From positions 150,536-214,535 of the forward strand of contig KI260564.1 of NCBI GenBank assembly GCA_000468055.1: a stretch of 64,000 nucleotides of DNA, given 5' to 3'. The notes below the pieces were generated by a model that had not been told where the DNA came from, searched no databases, and saw only the letters and a program-made list of their open reading frames with translations. Shown piece after piece: positions 27,472-36,772 of the stretch (within the stretch, counting starts at the first letter, position 1; every line of letters begins with the position of its first letter). Source of the DNA: Treponema lecithinolyticum ATCC 700332. Lineage in GTDB: Bacteria; Spirochaetota; Spirochaetia; Treponematales; Treponemataceae. A program made the translations under genes and the position numbers.

Positions 27472-29115
27472 ATGTTAACAGTAAGCGATGTCAGTTTAAA
27501 ATTTGCAGACAGATCTCTTTTTAAAGATGTCAATCTTAAATTTACGCCGGGTAATTGCTACGGTATAATCGGCGCAAACGGAGCGGGAAAATCCACGTTT
27601 CTTAAAATTCTTTCGGGTGAACTCGAACACGATTCGGGCACTATCAGTATCGGAACCGGAGAGCGCATGGCAGTGTTAAAACAAGACCACTTTGCTTTTG
27701 ACGAATACTCGGTAAAAGATACGGTAATGACCGGATACCCAAAACTATACGAATGCGCAAAAGCGCGCGAAGCTATATACGAAAAACCGGACTTTACGGA
27801 AGAAGACGGTATCCGTGCCAGCGAACTCGAAAGCGAATTTGCGGAAATGGGCGGATGGGAAGCTGAAAATCAAATTGAACAAATGTTGTCAGGTTTGGGA
27901 GTTGATGAAGAATATCATAACCGCATGATGAGCGAGCTGGACGAAAGCCAAAAAGTGCGCGTATTGCTTGCACAAGCTTTGTTCGGCGAGCCGGATATTT
28001 TGCTTTTGGACGAACCGACCAACGGTTTGGATCTGGAGTCGATAAACTGGCTCGAAGAATTTTTGATCGATTTTCCGAACACGGTTATCGTCGTCAGTCA
28101 CGACCGTCACTTTTTGAATGCAGTATGCACATACATTTGCGACATCGATTACGGAAAAATCAGTCAGTTTACGGGTAACTACGATTTTTGGTATCAAATG
28201 AGTCAAATCATGCAGCGCCAAGCAAAGGATCAAGCAAAAAAACGCGAAGAAAAAATGAAAGATTTGCGCGAATTTATCCTGCGCTTTGCATCAAACGCGG
28301 CAAAAAGCAAACAAGCGACCAGCCGCAAAAAAATCTACGATAAACTTGCGCTCGAAGAATTGCAAGTTACCAGCCGAAAATTCCCCTATGTTAACTTTAA
28401 ACCTTCGCGCGACATCGGCAACAATGTTTTACGTGCAGAAAAAATAAACTACACAAACGAAGGCATTACCCTGCTTAAAGACTTTAGCCTCATTGTAAAT
28501 AAAACCGATAAAATAGCCTTTGTCGGTTTGGAGCACAAAGCAAAGTCGGCATTGTTTGACATTGTGACGGACACTATAAAAGCCGATTCGGGCGACGTAT
28601 ATTGGGGGCAAACTTGTACGTATGCTTATCTTTCCATAGATAATTCCGCATACTTCGATAATGATTTGAATATCACCGATTGGCTGCGCCAATACTCTCC
28701 CGAGCAAGACGATGCATATGTGCGCGGCTTTTTAGGACGCATGTTATTTAGCGGAGATGAATCGTTAAAATCGGTACGCGTATTATCCGGAGGCGAAAAA
28801 GTACGCTGTATGCTGGCAAAGCTTATGCTTTCCGGTGCAAACGTACTTATTTTGGACGAGCCGACTAACCATTTGGACTTGGAAGCGATTACCAGCTTAA
28901 ACGAAGCGCTGACCGCCTTTAGCGGCGTTGTGCTGTTTAACAGCCACGACCACGAGTTTATCAGTTCGATTGCAAACCGCATAGTCGAAATTACACCCGG
29001 CGGCATCATCGACCGTATGATGAGCTTTGACGATTACCTTGCCGACGAGCAAGTAAAACAGCTTCGAAGCGACTTTTACAAAGACAGCGGTAAAAAGATA
29101 AAGTTTAATATATAG
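27472..29115 (+). CDS. ABC-F family ATPase (YbiT/YkpA-like)
   Basis: 547-residue soluble protein with two nucleotide-binding domains and no membrane segments; ABC-F proteins act on the ribosome. NBD1: Walker A GANGAGKST, Walker B ILLLDEPTN, but the signature is SELDESQ instead of LSGGE. NBD2: Walker A is GLEHKAKSA (Ala replaces the last Gly) while the signature LSGGEKVR and Walker B LILDEPTNHLD are intact. Thus one composite ATP site is canonical and the other is doubly altered, which partly reflects its subfamily. The linker between domains is Lys-rich (about 245-290). Co-directional with the helicase, fitting an RNA/translation unit. Confidence 0.92.
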   Translation: MLTVSDVSLKFADRSLFKDVNLKFTPGNCYGIIGANGAGKSTFLKILSGELEHDSGTISIGTGERMAVLKQDHFAFDEYSVKDTVMTGYPKLYECAKAREAIYEKPDFTEEDGIRASELESEFAEMGGWEAENQIEQMLSGLGVDEEYHNRMMSELDESQKVRVLLAQALFGEPDILLLDEPTNGLDLESINWLEEFLIDFPNTVIVVSHDRHFLNAVCTYICDIDYGKISQFTGNYDFWYQMSQIMQRQAKDQAKKREEKMKDLREFILRFASNAAKSKQATSRKKIYDKLALEELQVTSRKFPYVNFKPSRDIGNNVLRAEKINYTNEGITLLKDFSLIVNKTDKIAFVGLEHKAKSALFDIVTDTIKADSGDVYWGQTCTYAYLSIDNSAYFDNDLNITDWLRQYSPEQDDAYVRGFLGRMLFSGDESLKSVRVLSGGEKVRCMLAKLMLSGANVLILDEPTNHLDLEAITSLNEALTAFSGVVLFNSHDHEFISSIANRIVEITPGGIIDRMMSFDDYLADEQVKQLRSDFYKDSGKKIKFNI

Positions 29116-29128
29116 TACATCTTAGTAC

Positions 29129-29184
29129 ATCTAGGAAAAACTCGCTTTTGACGATTTTTCCTAGATTCTGCCGCTAAACGGCAG
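29129..29184. terminator. two tandem hairpins between convergent ABC-F and uppP genes
   Basis: CTAGGAAAAA (29131-29140) pairs perfectly with TTTTTCCTAG (29155-29164), extended by 2 bp outside. A second stem CTGCCG/CGGCAG (29168-29173 and 29179-29184) follows. The first, with its A/T-rich arms, can terminate in either direction. Confidence 0.65.
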
Positions 29185-29212
29185 CTCGTAATTCATTGTG
29201 CCGCACCTTTCT

Positions 29213-30058
29213 TTACATAATTTTAAGCGCGAGTAAAACGGTAAAACCGAGTGCAATACGATACCAGCCGAACACTTTAAAATCGTGTTTTTTAATGTAG
29301 TTCATTAAAAACTTTACCGCAGCAAGCGAAACGGCAAAAGAAACGGTGCAGCCTGTCAGCAAAAGGAACGCTTCATTTGCGCTAAGAGAGCCGCCGTATT
29401 TTAAGAGTTTTAACAAACTTGAACCGAGCATAACGGGAACTGCCAAAAAAAACGTAAAGCCGGCAGCAGCAGTTCGCGACACGCCTATAAGCAATGCGCC
29501 GATAATCGTCGCGCCCGAACGGGACGTTCCTGGAATTATCGACAGCACTTGAAAAAGCCCTATGATAAAAGCTGTTTTATAATCGATTGCCGAAAGCTGT
29601 TCGATTCGGGCAGAACGTTTTTCGTTTATCCGTTCCACAACGATAAACAAAATGCCGTAAAAGATAAGCGCACATGAAATAACGACAGGCGTTTGCAAAT
29701 GTGCTTCAATATAATCGCCGAAGAAAAAGACCGCCGTCGCGCCGGGTATACAGGCGATAATCGTTTTAAACCACAAAGCAAAAATATCTTTTTGTACGAC
29801 GGTTTTTTGCTTGATATTTTTCTCGCCGAAGCGGAACGGAAACATGTCGTTCCAAAACAGTACTATAACGGCACACACGGCGGCAAGCTGTATAACGATA
29901 AAAAACAGCGATTTAAATTCAGCGCTCGATTTAAGCGGTAAAAAAGCATCCACCAAAAGCATATGTCCCGAACTACTTACCGGCAGCCATTCGGTTATGC
30001 CTTCAACAACGGCAATAATAAACGTTTTTATAATTTCAACAAAAAAAAGATATTCCAT
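29213..30058 (-). CDS. uppP: undecaprenyl-diphosphatase (BacA/UppP)
   Basis: Integral membrane enzyme of 281 residues that recycles the undecaprenyl carrier for peptidoglycan and surface polysaccharide synthesis; it confers bacitracin tolerance in other bacteria. It contains both family motifs, EGITEWLPVSSSGHM (about 19-33) and PGTSRSGATI (about 177-186), in about eight helices. Length is typical. It follows gap on the same strand, but a terminator lies between and no Shine-Dalgarno is visible, so expression may be low or from read-through. Confidence 0.96.
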   Translation of the reverse strand: MEYLFFVEIIKTFIIAVVEGITEWLPVSSSGHMLLVDAFLPLKSSAEFKSLFFIVIQLAAVCAVIVLFWNDMFPFRFGEKNIKQKTVVQKDIFALWFKTIIACIPGATAVFFFGDYIEAHLQTPVVISCALIFYGILFIVVERINEKRSARIEQLSAIDYKTAFIIGLFQVLSIIPGTSRSGATIIGALLIGVSRTAAAGFTFFLAVPVMLGSSLLKLLKYGGSLSANEAFLLLTGCTVSFAVSLAAVKFLMNYIKKHDFKVFGWYRIALGFTVLLALKIM

Positions 30059-30063
30059 ATAAA

Positions 30064-30101
30064 CAAAAAGAGTGCCTAAAAACCGAACGTTTTAGACACT
30101 C
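30064..30101 (-). terminator. intrinsic terminator of gap
   Basis: On the minus strand: GAGTGTCTAAAA, an 8-base loop, and TTTTAGGCACTC (one mismatch in 12), followed by TTTTTG. The stem spans 30070-30101. Confidence 0.85.
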
Positions 30102-30122
30102 CTTCCTTAAAGTACCTTTTGT

Positions 30123-31148
<1,026 letters not shown>

Positions 31149-31156
31149 CTATCCTA

Positions 31157-31185
31157 ATAATAGAGAAATCTCGCATAAAAGTCAA
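31157..31185 (-). promoter_or_regulatory. promoter of gap
   Basis: Minus strand: TTGACT (31185-31180), 17-base spacer, TATTAT (31162-31157). The leader of about 30 bases carries AGGAG before the gap start. Confidence 0.8.
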
Positions 31186-31205
31186 GAACAGCAGTACTTC
31201 TTGAC
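31181..31205. promoter_or_regulatory. inverted repeat spanning both divergent -35 boxes
   Basis: GTCAAGAA (31181-31188) and TTCTTGAC (31198-31205) are perfect 8-bp arms around 9 bases. Each arm overlaps the -35 of one divergent promoter, so a symmetric regulator could block both. It may also just reflect two -35 boxes back to back. Confidence 0.45.
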
Positions 31206-31228
31206 AACTGTCGTTTTGGGGCTATACT
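31201..31228 (+). promoter_or_regulatory. promoter of the yihY-CNBD gene
   Basis: Consensus TTGACA (31201-31206), 16-base spacer, TATACT (31223-31228). The -10 ends 6 bases before the ATG at 31235 with no Shine-Dalgarno: predicted leaderless. Confidence 0.75.
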
Positions 31229-31234
31229 GAACGT

Positions 31235-32581
31235 ATGAAACCTAAAAAACGTTCGTTTTTAACGGTGCTGCAATCGTTTTTTTTCACTTTTACGCTATAC
31301 TTTCAAAACAATTTACATTTGTACGCACTTTCGTGTGCGTTCGGTTTTTTATACTCGCTCATTCCGACCGTCATCATGGTAACCGCCGTTTTAATACGGA
31401 TTTTGCACACATCGCCTGAAATGCTGTACCGCTTACTGCACAATGCGGAAAAATGGATAGACACGGAAAACCTTGCTTATTTTGAAAACCATTTTTTAAC
31501 TTCGGGAAAGCCCGTTTTGTTCGAAATCGTTACCGGTATTACAGTATTTTTTTTAGCGTTGCGGTTTTTCGGAACGGTTATGCAATCTGTGCGTTCAATA
31601 TTCCACGGCTCTTCCAAAGCGCGCCCCCTAGTCGCCCAACTGCTCAGCATCGCAGGTGAAGTTATACTGGTTATGGTAACGGCAGCCTTTACCTTTGTTT
31701 TAAGCGCATTCAAATCTTTTTTTTACACTGTCCGTCTCGGCGGCACGGCAAATCTGCCTTTGTTTTTTCCGTTTTTTAATGAGGGATTTACCGCCCTTTT
31801 ACCGCTATTGTTTAACACAGTACCGTACTTTTTGCTGTGCCTGTTCAGCGCTACCTCATTCCGTTTTGCTTCGGGCACCAAACCCGAATTTAAGCTGTGT
31901 TTTGCCGCCGCTTTTTTGTGTTCGCTGCTTTTTGCTGCAGTCGTATATGCATTTTCTTTATTTATGAACACGGCACAATACAATTTAATTTACGGTTTTT
32001 TAGGCAATCTTATGATAATGCTTTTGGAAGTTTCCGTATTTTTTTCGCTGTTTTTGTTTTTTGCCCAATATGTATATGTTTTGCAATTTTTCGATTCCTT
32101 GCTGCTTGCGGAACTGTACCTTTTACCTGCACGAAACGAAACTTCACTTATGCAAAACATCCGCCGTATGCTGTTCATACGTGCCGACCGTTTTTTACCG
32201 CAGCAAAAGCCGTCTTATTCCGCAAAACATAATAAAACGGAAAACGAAGAGCGCCCCGCTTTTGAAGAATACCGTGCCGGCGCTTTGATTTTTTGTGAAG
32301 GCGATGAAGGTACCGACGTATACTACCTTGCACAAGGTTCGGTTGAACTCGTGCGTAAAAACAATATAAGCTATCTTGAACAAGGCAGTTTTTTCGGTCA
32401 ATTGAATTCGCTGCTTAACGAAAAACGCGATGCAAGCGCACGTGCCGTTACCGATGTGCAATTGCTTAAAATCGGCACACACCGTTTTAACGAACTTTTA
32501 AACCGCAATCCCGAAGCGGTACGTAAAACAATGAATATGGTTGCAGATCGTTTAAAAACTCAAAAATCCGTAGACGTTTGA
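31235..32581 (+). CDS. YihY/BrkB-type membrane protein fused to a cyclic-nucleotide-binding domain
   Basis: 448 residues. The N-terminal ~300 form six helices of the YihY family (SCAFGFLYSLIP, VTGITVFFLALRFFGT, LIYGFLGNLMIMLLEVSVFFSLFLF in part). Residues about 345-440 are a Crp/PKA-like beta-barrel (GALIFCEGDEGTDVYYLAQG, GSFFGQLNSLL, RDASARAV). The phosphate-binding Glu of the FGE motif is Gln here, so cyclic-nucleotide binding is uncertain. The YihY family was once misnamed ribonuclease BN; its transport role is not established. The promoter suggests a leaderless mRNA. The aconitase gene follows after 57 bases. Confidence 0.85.
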   Translation: MKPKKRSFLTVLQSFFFTFTLYFQNNLHLYALSCAFGFLYSLIPTVIMVTAVLIRILHTSPEMLYRLLHNAEKWIDTENLAYFENHFLTSGKPVLFEIVTGITVFFLALRFFGTVMQSVRSIFHGSSKARPLVAQLLSIAGEVILVMVTAAFTFVLSAFKSFFYTVRLGGTANLPLFFPFFNEGFTALLPLLFNTVPYFLLCLFSATSFRFASGTKPEFKLCFAAAFLCSLLFAAVVYAFSLFMNTAQYNLIYGFLGNLMIMLLEVSVFFSLFLFFAQYVYVLQFFDSLLLAELYLLPARNETSLMQNIRRMLFIRADRFLPQQKPSYSAKHNKTENEERPAFEEYRAGALIFCEGDEGTDVYYLAQGSVELVRKNNISYLEQGSFFGQLNSLLNEKRDASARAVTDVQLLKIGTHRFNELLNRNPEAVRKTMNMVADRLKTQKSVDV

Positions 32582-32638
32582 TATCAAAAAAGATACAATA
32601 CCAAACAGCACACACAGCAGAAAAACTACGGAGAAACT

Positions 32639-34654
32639 ATGGCACTTACGTTAACCGAAAAAATCATACAAAATCATATTGTACAAAAAGCATGTTCCGA
32701 CACAAACTTTGTAAAAGGCAAACCTATACCGCCTTTGTCCCACATTGCCCTGCGTATAGACCAAACACTTACGCAAGATGCAACCGGCACTATGACTTAT
32801 TTGCAATTTGAAACAATCGGTATTCCGCGCGTTAAAACAGAACTTTCCGTTTCCTACATAGACCACAACACGCTGCAAACCGATTTTAAAAATATGGACG
32901 ATCACCGCTATTTGCAAAGCGCGGCGGCAAAATACGGCTTGTGGTTTTCGCGCGCGGGTAACGGCATTTGCCACCAAGTACACTTGGAAAAATTCGGCAT
33001 TCCCGGCAAAACCCTGCTCGGCTCCGATTCTCACACCCCCACCGCAGGCGGTTTGGGTATGCTTGCCATAGGAGCCGGCGGTTTGGACGTAGCCGTTGCA
33101 ATGGCAGGAGGCGCTTTTCATCTTGCCATGCCCAAAGTAATCGGCGTGCGCTTAAGCGGAAAACTAAGAGCGGGAGTCGGCGCAAAAGATATTATCCTTG
33201 AAGTACTGCGATGCGAAAGCGTAAAAGGCGGTGTCGGCGCCGTATACGAGTATTTCGGAGAAGGCGTTGCTTCGCTTACGGTACCGCAAAGGGCAACCGT
33301 TACAAACATGGGTGCGGAATTAGGCGCTACGTGCAGCATATTTCCCTCCGACGAAGCAACAAAACGCTACCTTGAGCTTATGGGCAGAGTAGATGTATGG
33401 CAGCCGCTTGCAGCCGACGAGGATGCCGTATACGATAAAATTATAGACATACGCTTGGATGAATTGACTTCTCTTGCCGCATGTCCCCACTCACCCGATG
33501 CGGTGCAAAGCGTCGCTTCCCTTGCAGGAAAACCGGTACAGCAAGTGGTTATCGGTTCGTGTACAAATTCTTCGCTCGACGATTTGGCGCAAGCGGCTGC
33601 CATTGTAAAAGGTAAACACATAGCAGAGGGAGTTGAAGCGGGTATAGCGCCGGGAAGCCGCAACGTTTTATTGACGGCAGCAAAAACCGGTATTTTAACC
33701 GATCTTATTGAAGCGGGTTTTCGCATATTGGAAAGCGCATGCGGTCCTTGTTTGGGACAAGGTTTTGCCCCCTGCTCAGGCGGAGTCAGTTTGCGCACGT
33801 TTAACCGCAACTTTAAAGGCAGAAGCGGAACGGCAGACGCACAAGTATACCTGGTATCACCTGAAACGGCGGCGGCAAGTGCAGTAACCGGCGTTATAAC
33901 CGAACCGGAAAGCATTGCCGAAAGCCGCAGTAGTCTTTTATATGCAAGCGCTGTACGTGATATTATAGAGCAAACGGCAAAAAACGACAGTATGTTTATT
34001 GCACCGCTTTCGGCTGAAGAAGCGCAGCACGTTGAAATTATCCGCGGTCCGAACATAAAAAGCTGCCCGCACGCTGCCGCCGTACAAAACCGGTTGGAAC
34101 TTCCGCTTATACTCAAAGCCGGCGACAATATATCTACCGACGATATACTGCCTGCCGGAGCAAAAATGCTTCCGCTGCGCTCAAATATTCCGGCAATAGC
34201 TGAATTCACCCTTGAGCGCATAGACCCCGATTTTTACCGCAATGCAAAACAAGTGCAAAGCGAAGGAAAAGACGGCTGTATTATTGTCGCCGGCGAAAAC
34301 TACGGGCAAGGTTCATCGCGCGAACACGCGGCACTTGCTCCCATGTATTTGGGCGTACGTGCCGTATTGGCAAAATCTTTTGCCCGCATACACCGTGCAA
34401 ATCTTATTAACTACGGCATTTTACCGCTCGTTTTTAAGCAAAATAAAGACTACGACACACTCGAAAAAGGCGACACTTTAATTTTGGACGGCATTAACAC
34501 AGTGATGCAAAACGCAAGCGATTTTACCGTTTTATGCAAAAAAGCAAACGGCACACAGTACAGTTTTGGCGTTTCGCACGGCTTAGACAAACGTTCGCGC
34601 GATATTTTGCTTTCAGGCGGGCTTGCACTGTACACGGCGAATGGCGGTCAATAA
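32639..34654 (+). CDS. aconitate hydratase (short, ~670 aa aconitase)
   Basis: 671-residue [4Fe-4S] hydro-lyase interconverting citrate and isocitrate. The three cluster cysteines are seen in GSCTNSS and ACGPCLGQG. Other signatures are SDSHTPTAGGLGMLAIGAGG, GDNISTDDILPAG, GQGSSREHAALAP and KSFARIHRANLINYGILPL. The size matches the compact bacterial aconitase branch rather than ~900-residue AcnA. Isopropylmalate or homoaconitate activity is a less likely alternative. GGAG lies 8 bases before the ATG; TACAAT near 32593 may be its own -10. The neighbours do not include other TCA-cycle genes. Confidence 0.92.
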   Translation: MALTLTEKIIQNHIVQKACSDTNFVKGKPIPPLSHIALRIDQTLTQDATGTMTYLQFETIGIPRVKTELSVSYIDHNTLQTDFKNMDDHRYLQSAAAKYGLWFSRAGNGICHQVHLEKFGIPGKTLLGSDSHTPTAGGLGMLAIGAGGLDVAVAMAGGAFHLAMPKVIGVRLSGKLRAGVGAKDIILEVLRCESVKGGVGAVYEYFGEGVASLTVPQRATVTNMGAELGATCSIFPSDEATKRYLELMGRVDVWQPLAADEDAVYDKIIDIRLDELTSLAACPHSPDAVQSVASLAGKPVQQVVIGSCTNSSLDDLAQAAAIVKGKHIAEGVEAGIAPGSRNVLLTAAKTGILTDLIEAGFRILESACGPCLGQGFAPCSGGVSLRTFNRNFKGRSGTADAQVYLVSPETAAASAVTGVITEPESIAESRSSLLYASAVRDIIEQTAKNDSMFIAPLSAEEAQHVEIIRGPNIKSCPHAAAVQNRLELPLILKAGDNISTDDILPAGAKMLPLRSNIPAIAEFTLERIDPDFYRNAKQVQSEGKDGCIIVAGENYGQGSSREHAALAPMYLGVRAVLAKSFARIHRANLINYGILPLVFKQNKDYDTLEKGDTLILDGINTVMQNASDFTVLCKKANGTQYSFGVSHGLDKRSRDILLSGGLALYTANGGQ

Positions 34655-34674
34655 CAAAAAGCGTCCGGCGAGCA

Positions 34675-34703
34675 TTGCAAATAATAAAAACTTGATATAT
34701 ACT
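34675..34703 (+). promoter_or_regulatory. promoter of the ComFB-domain gene
   Basis: TTGCAA (34675-34680), 17-base spacer, TATACT (34698-34703). The -10 ends 7 bases before the ATG at 34711 and no Shine-Dalgarno is present: predicted leaderless. Confidence 0.7.
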
Positions 34704-34710
34704 CATTAGT

Positions 34711-35418
34711 ATGAACATACATAATATTTTTGAAGAACAAGTTCTTTTACGCGTCGGCGACACGTATGAACAGTTAAAAAAAATCAATACGCCGTGGCTT
34801 ACCTGCGATTGCAAACAGTGCAGGCTCGACACTGCCGCTTATGTTCTAAATAAAATTCCGCCTAAATATATTGTTTCCGGACGCGGTTTAACGCATTCGG
34901 CTTCAGATGCAAACATACAATTAGCCGCCGATATGGACACTTTAATCCTTGACGGCATGAAAAGAGTTGCTTCAACTGCGCGCCCCTTTCACACAAAAAA
35001 CGAGCAAGTGGCAAATGAAGCGGAACAAACCGAAAAGGGGCCCGTTTTTAATTTTCCTGCTTTTATCGGTTTTGTATACAACGGGCTTACTTTCGAACCG
35101 ATTCAAGGTGCACTTATAAAACTGCTGCACAACGGCAAAAGTGCGATTATGGCGGATCATACATGGACAAACCCCGTCGTCTCCAACATACATACAAAAG
35201 GCGCATATAGTTTTTGGGTAAAACCGGAAAAAGCGCAAAAATTAAACGAAATAAAAACGTTTTATTTTAAAATCGAAATTACGTGTGACGGTTATGAAAA
35301 AACCGAATACGCATTTGATTTGCCGCTTAACAGCTGTGAAAGTGTGGAAACAAAGCCTAACACTACGTATTCGGTAAAACTGCAGGATTTGTATTTATTT
35401 CCGCAGCGCAGCATTTAA
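34711..35418 (+). CDS. ComFB-domain protein with C-terminal beta-rich domain
   Basis: 235 residues. The first ~75 match the ComFB (late competence) family: NIHNIFEEQVLL, the Cys pair in CDCKQCRLDTAAYVLNKIPPKYIVS. ComFB proteins of other bacteria have been reported to bind cyclic di-nucleotides. Usual members are ~90-160 residues; here residues about 105-235 add a beta-sandwich-like domain (FIGFVYNGLTFEPIQGALIK, then YSFWVKPEK) resembling carboxypeptidase-regulatory/Ig-like repeats. No signal peptide is seen. brnQ follows 25 bases later and a degenerate-GGDEF protein after that. Confidence 0.75.
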   Translation: MNIHNIFEEQVLLRVGDTYEQLKKINTPWLTCDCKQCRLDTAAYVLNKIPPKYIVSGRGLTHSASDANIQLAADMDTLILDGMKRVASTARPFHTKNEQVANEAEQTEKGPVFNFPAFIGFVYNGLTFEPIQGALIKLLHNGKSAIMADHTWTNPVVSNIHTKGAYSFWVKPEKAQKLNEIKTFYFKIEITCDGYEKTEYAFDLPLNSCESVETKPNTTYSVKLQDLYLFPQRSI

Positions 35419-35443
35419 AATACAGTTTTAATTGGGGAATTCG

Positions 35444-36772
35444 ATGACAAAGCAATTTTCAATGCGCAATCTTATCGCAATCGCTTTAATGCTGTTTTCT
35501 TTATTTTTCGGCGCAGGCAATTTGATTTTTCCCCCGATGGTAGGAAAACTTGCCGGAACCGGTTTATTACCCGCAATGCTGTTTTTTGCAATTACGGCGG
35601 TTATTTTGCCTGTTTTGGGCATGATGGCGGTTGCAAAAACAAAAGGTTTAACAAACCTCGGTAACCGGGTGGGAAATACGTTTTCACTTGTGTTTATTAT
35701 TTTGGTATATATGTCCATAGGTCCCTTTTTAGCCATACCGCGCGCAGGTTCGGTTCCTTTTGAAATGGCAATCGCCCCTTACCTGCCCGGCTCTTTTTCG
35801 CGCCCGCTTGCTTTAGCGATATACACAGTCGTTTTTTTTGCCTTTGCTTGCGCTATAAGCGTTATGAACAGTAAATCCGTAGAAAAAATAATGGGAGACA
35901 TTTTAACTCCCGTACTGCTTGCCATGCTGATTTTGCTGTTTGCCGCTTCGCTGTTTAAAAATATGCCTGCATACGGTATGCCCATCGGAGAATATGCACT
36001 TAATCCGCTGAGTAAAGCCTTTATAGACGGCTATTTAACCATGGACACCCTTGCGGCGCTAAACTTCGGTCTTGTTATAAGCGTTGCAATTGAAGCATAC
36101 GGCATAACGGACGAAAAAAAAGCTTTAGGTATAAACATAAAAATAAGCCTTTTAGCAGGTATTATTTTATTTTTAATTTACCTTATGCTTGCCGACATCG
36201 GTGCAAAAAGTGCCGCATTATTTCCCGATACAACAAACGGCGCTCAAATATTAGTGCTCGTTTCAAATTACCTGTTCGGCAAATTTGGAGCGATTATCCT
36301 TGCGCTTATTTTTACTCTTGCTTGTTTAACCACATGCGTAGGTTTGCTCGCTTCAATAAGCCGCTATTTTTCAACTTTGGTACCGAGCATATCTTACCGT
36401 AAATGGGTTGTGCTTTGGACGCTCATCAGTTTGCTTTTGGCAAACAAAGGACTCGACGGTATTTTAAAATACAATATCCCCGTTTTAACCGCTTTGTATC
36501 CAGTTTCCATTGTATTGATTGTCTTAGCTTTATCCGAAAAATTTGTGGGAAAAAGTCCGCTTATGTACCGCTGCACGGTATACGTAACTGCTTTTATCAG
36601 CGCCGTAAACGCACTGGAACAATTCGGTTTAACCATTCCCTTTATCAGCTCCCTTGTACAAAAACTGCCGTTGTATGCAGCCGGTTTAAGCTGGGTTATT
36701 CCCGCTCTTATTGTGTTTGCAATTACGTGCTGTATCGGAAAAATTACCGGAGACCCCTATGAACAAAAATGA
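35444..36772 (+). CDS. brnQ: branched-chain amino acid transporter (LIVCS family)
   Basis: Inner-membrane cation symporter of 442 residues for Leu/Ile/Val with about 12 helices. FSLFFGAGNLIFPPMVG at the N-terminus is the family hallmark; IPRAGSVPFEMAIAP and a mid-protein GYLTMDTLAALNFGLVIS also fit. I use ATG 35444 with GGGGAA upstream; the frame limit is a TTG at 35432. The end overlaps the start of the next gene by 14 bases. Confidence 0.94.
   Translation: MTKQFSMRNLIAIALMLFSLFFGAGNLIFPPMVGKLAGTGLLPAMLFFAITAVILPVLGMMAVAKTKGLTNLGNRVGNTFSLVFIILVYMSIGPFLAIPRAGSVPFEMAIAPYLPGSFSRPLALAIYTVVFFAFACAISVMNSKSVEKIMGDILTPVLLAMLILLFAASLFKNMPAYGMPIGEYALNPLSKAFIDGYLTMDTLAALNFGLVISVAIEAYGITDEKKALGINIKISLLAGIILFLIYLMLADIGAKSAALFPDTTNGAQILVLVSNYLFGKFGAIILALIFTLACLTTCVGLLASISRYFSTLVPSISYRKWVVLWTLISLLLANKGLDGILKYNIPVLTALYPVSIVLIVLALSEKFVGKSPLMYRCTVYVTAFISAVNALEQFGLTIPFISSLVQKLPLYAAGLSWVIPALIVFAITCCIGKITGDPYEQK

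Noticed and set aside
31235-32581. Annotation as ribonuclease BN
   Set aside because: That name for YihY proteins comes from an old misassignment; the protein is an integral membrane protein.
33367-34221. 284-codon open frame on the minus strand inside the aconitase gene
   Set aside because: It is antisense to a well-conserved enzyme, is Ser/Ala-rich with no recognisable domain and has no ribosome site; a shadow of codon bias.
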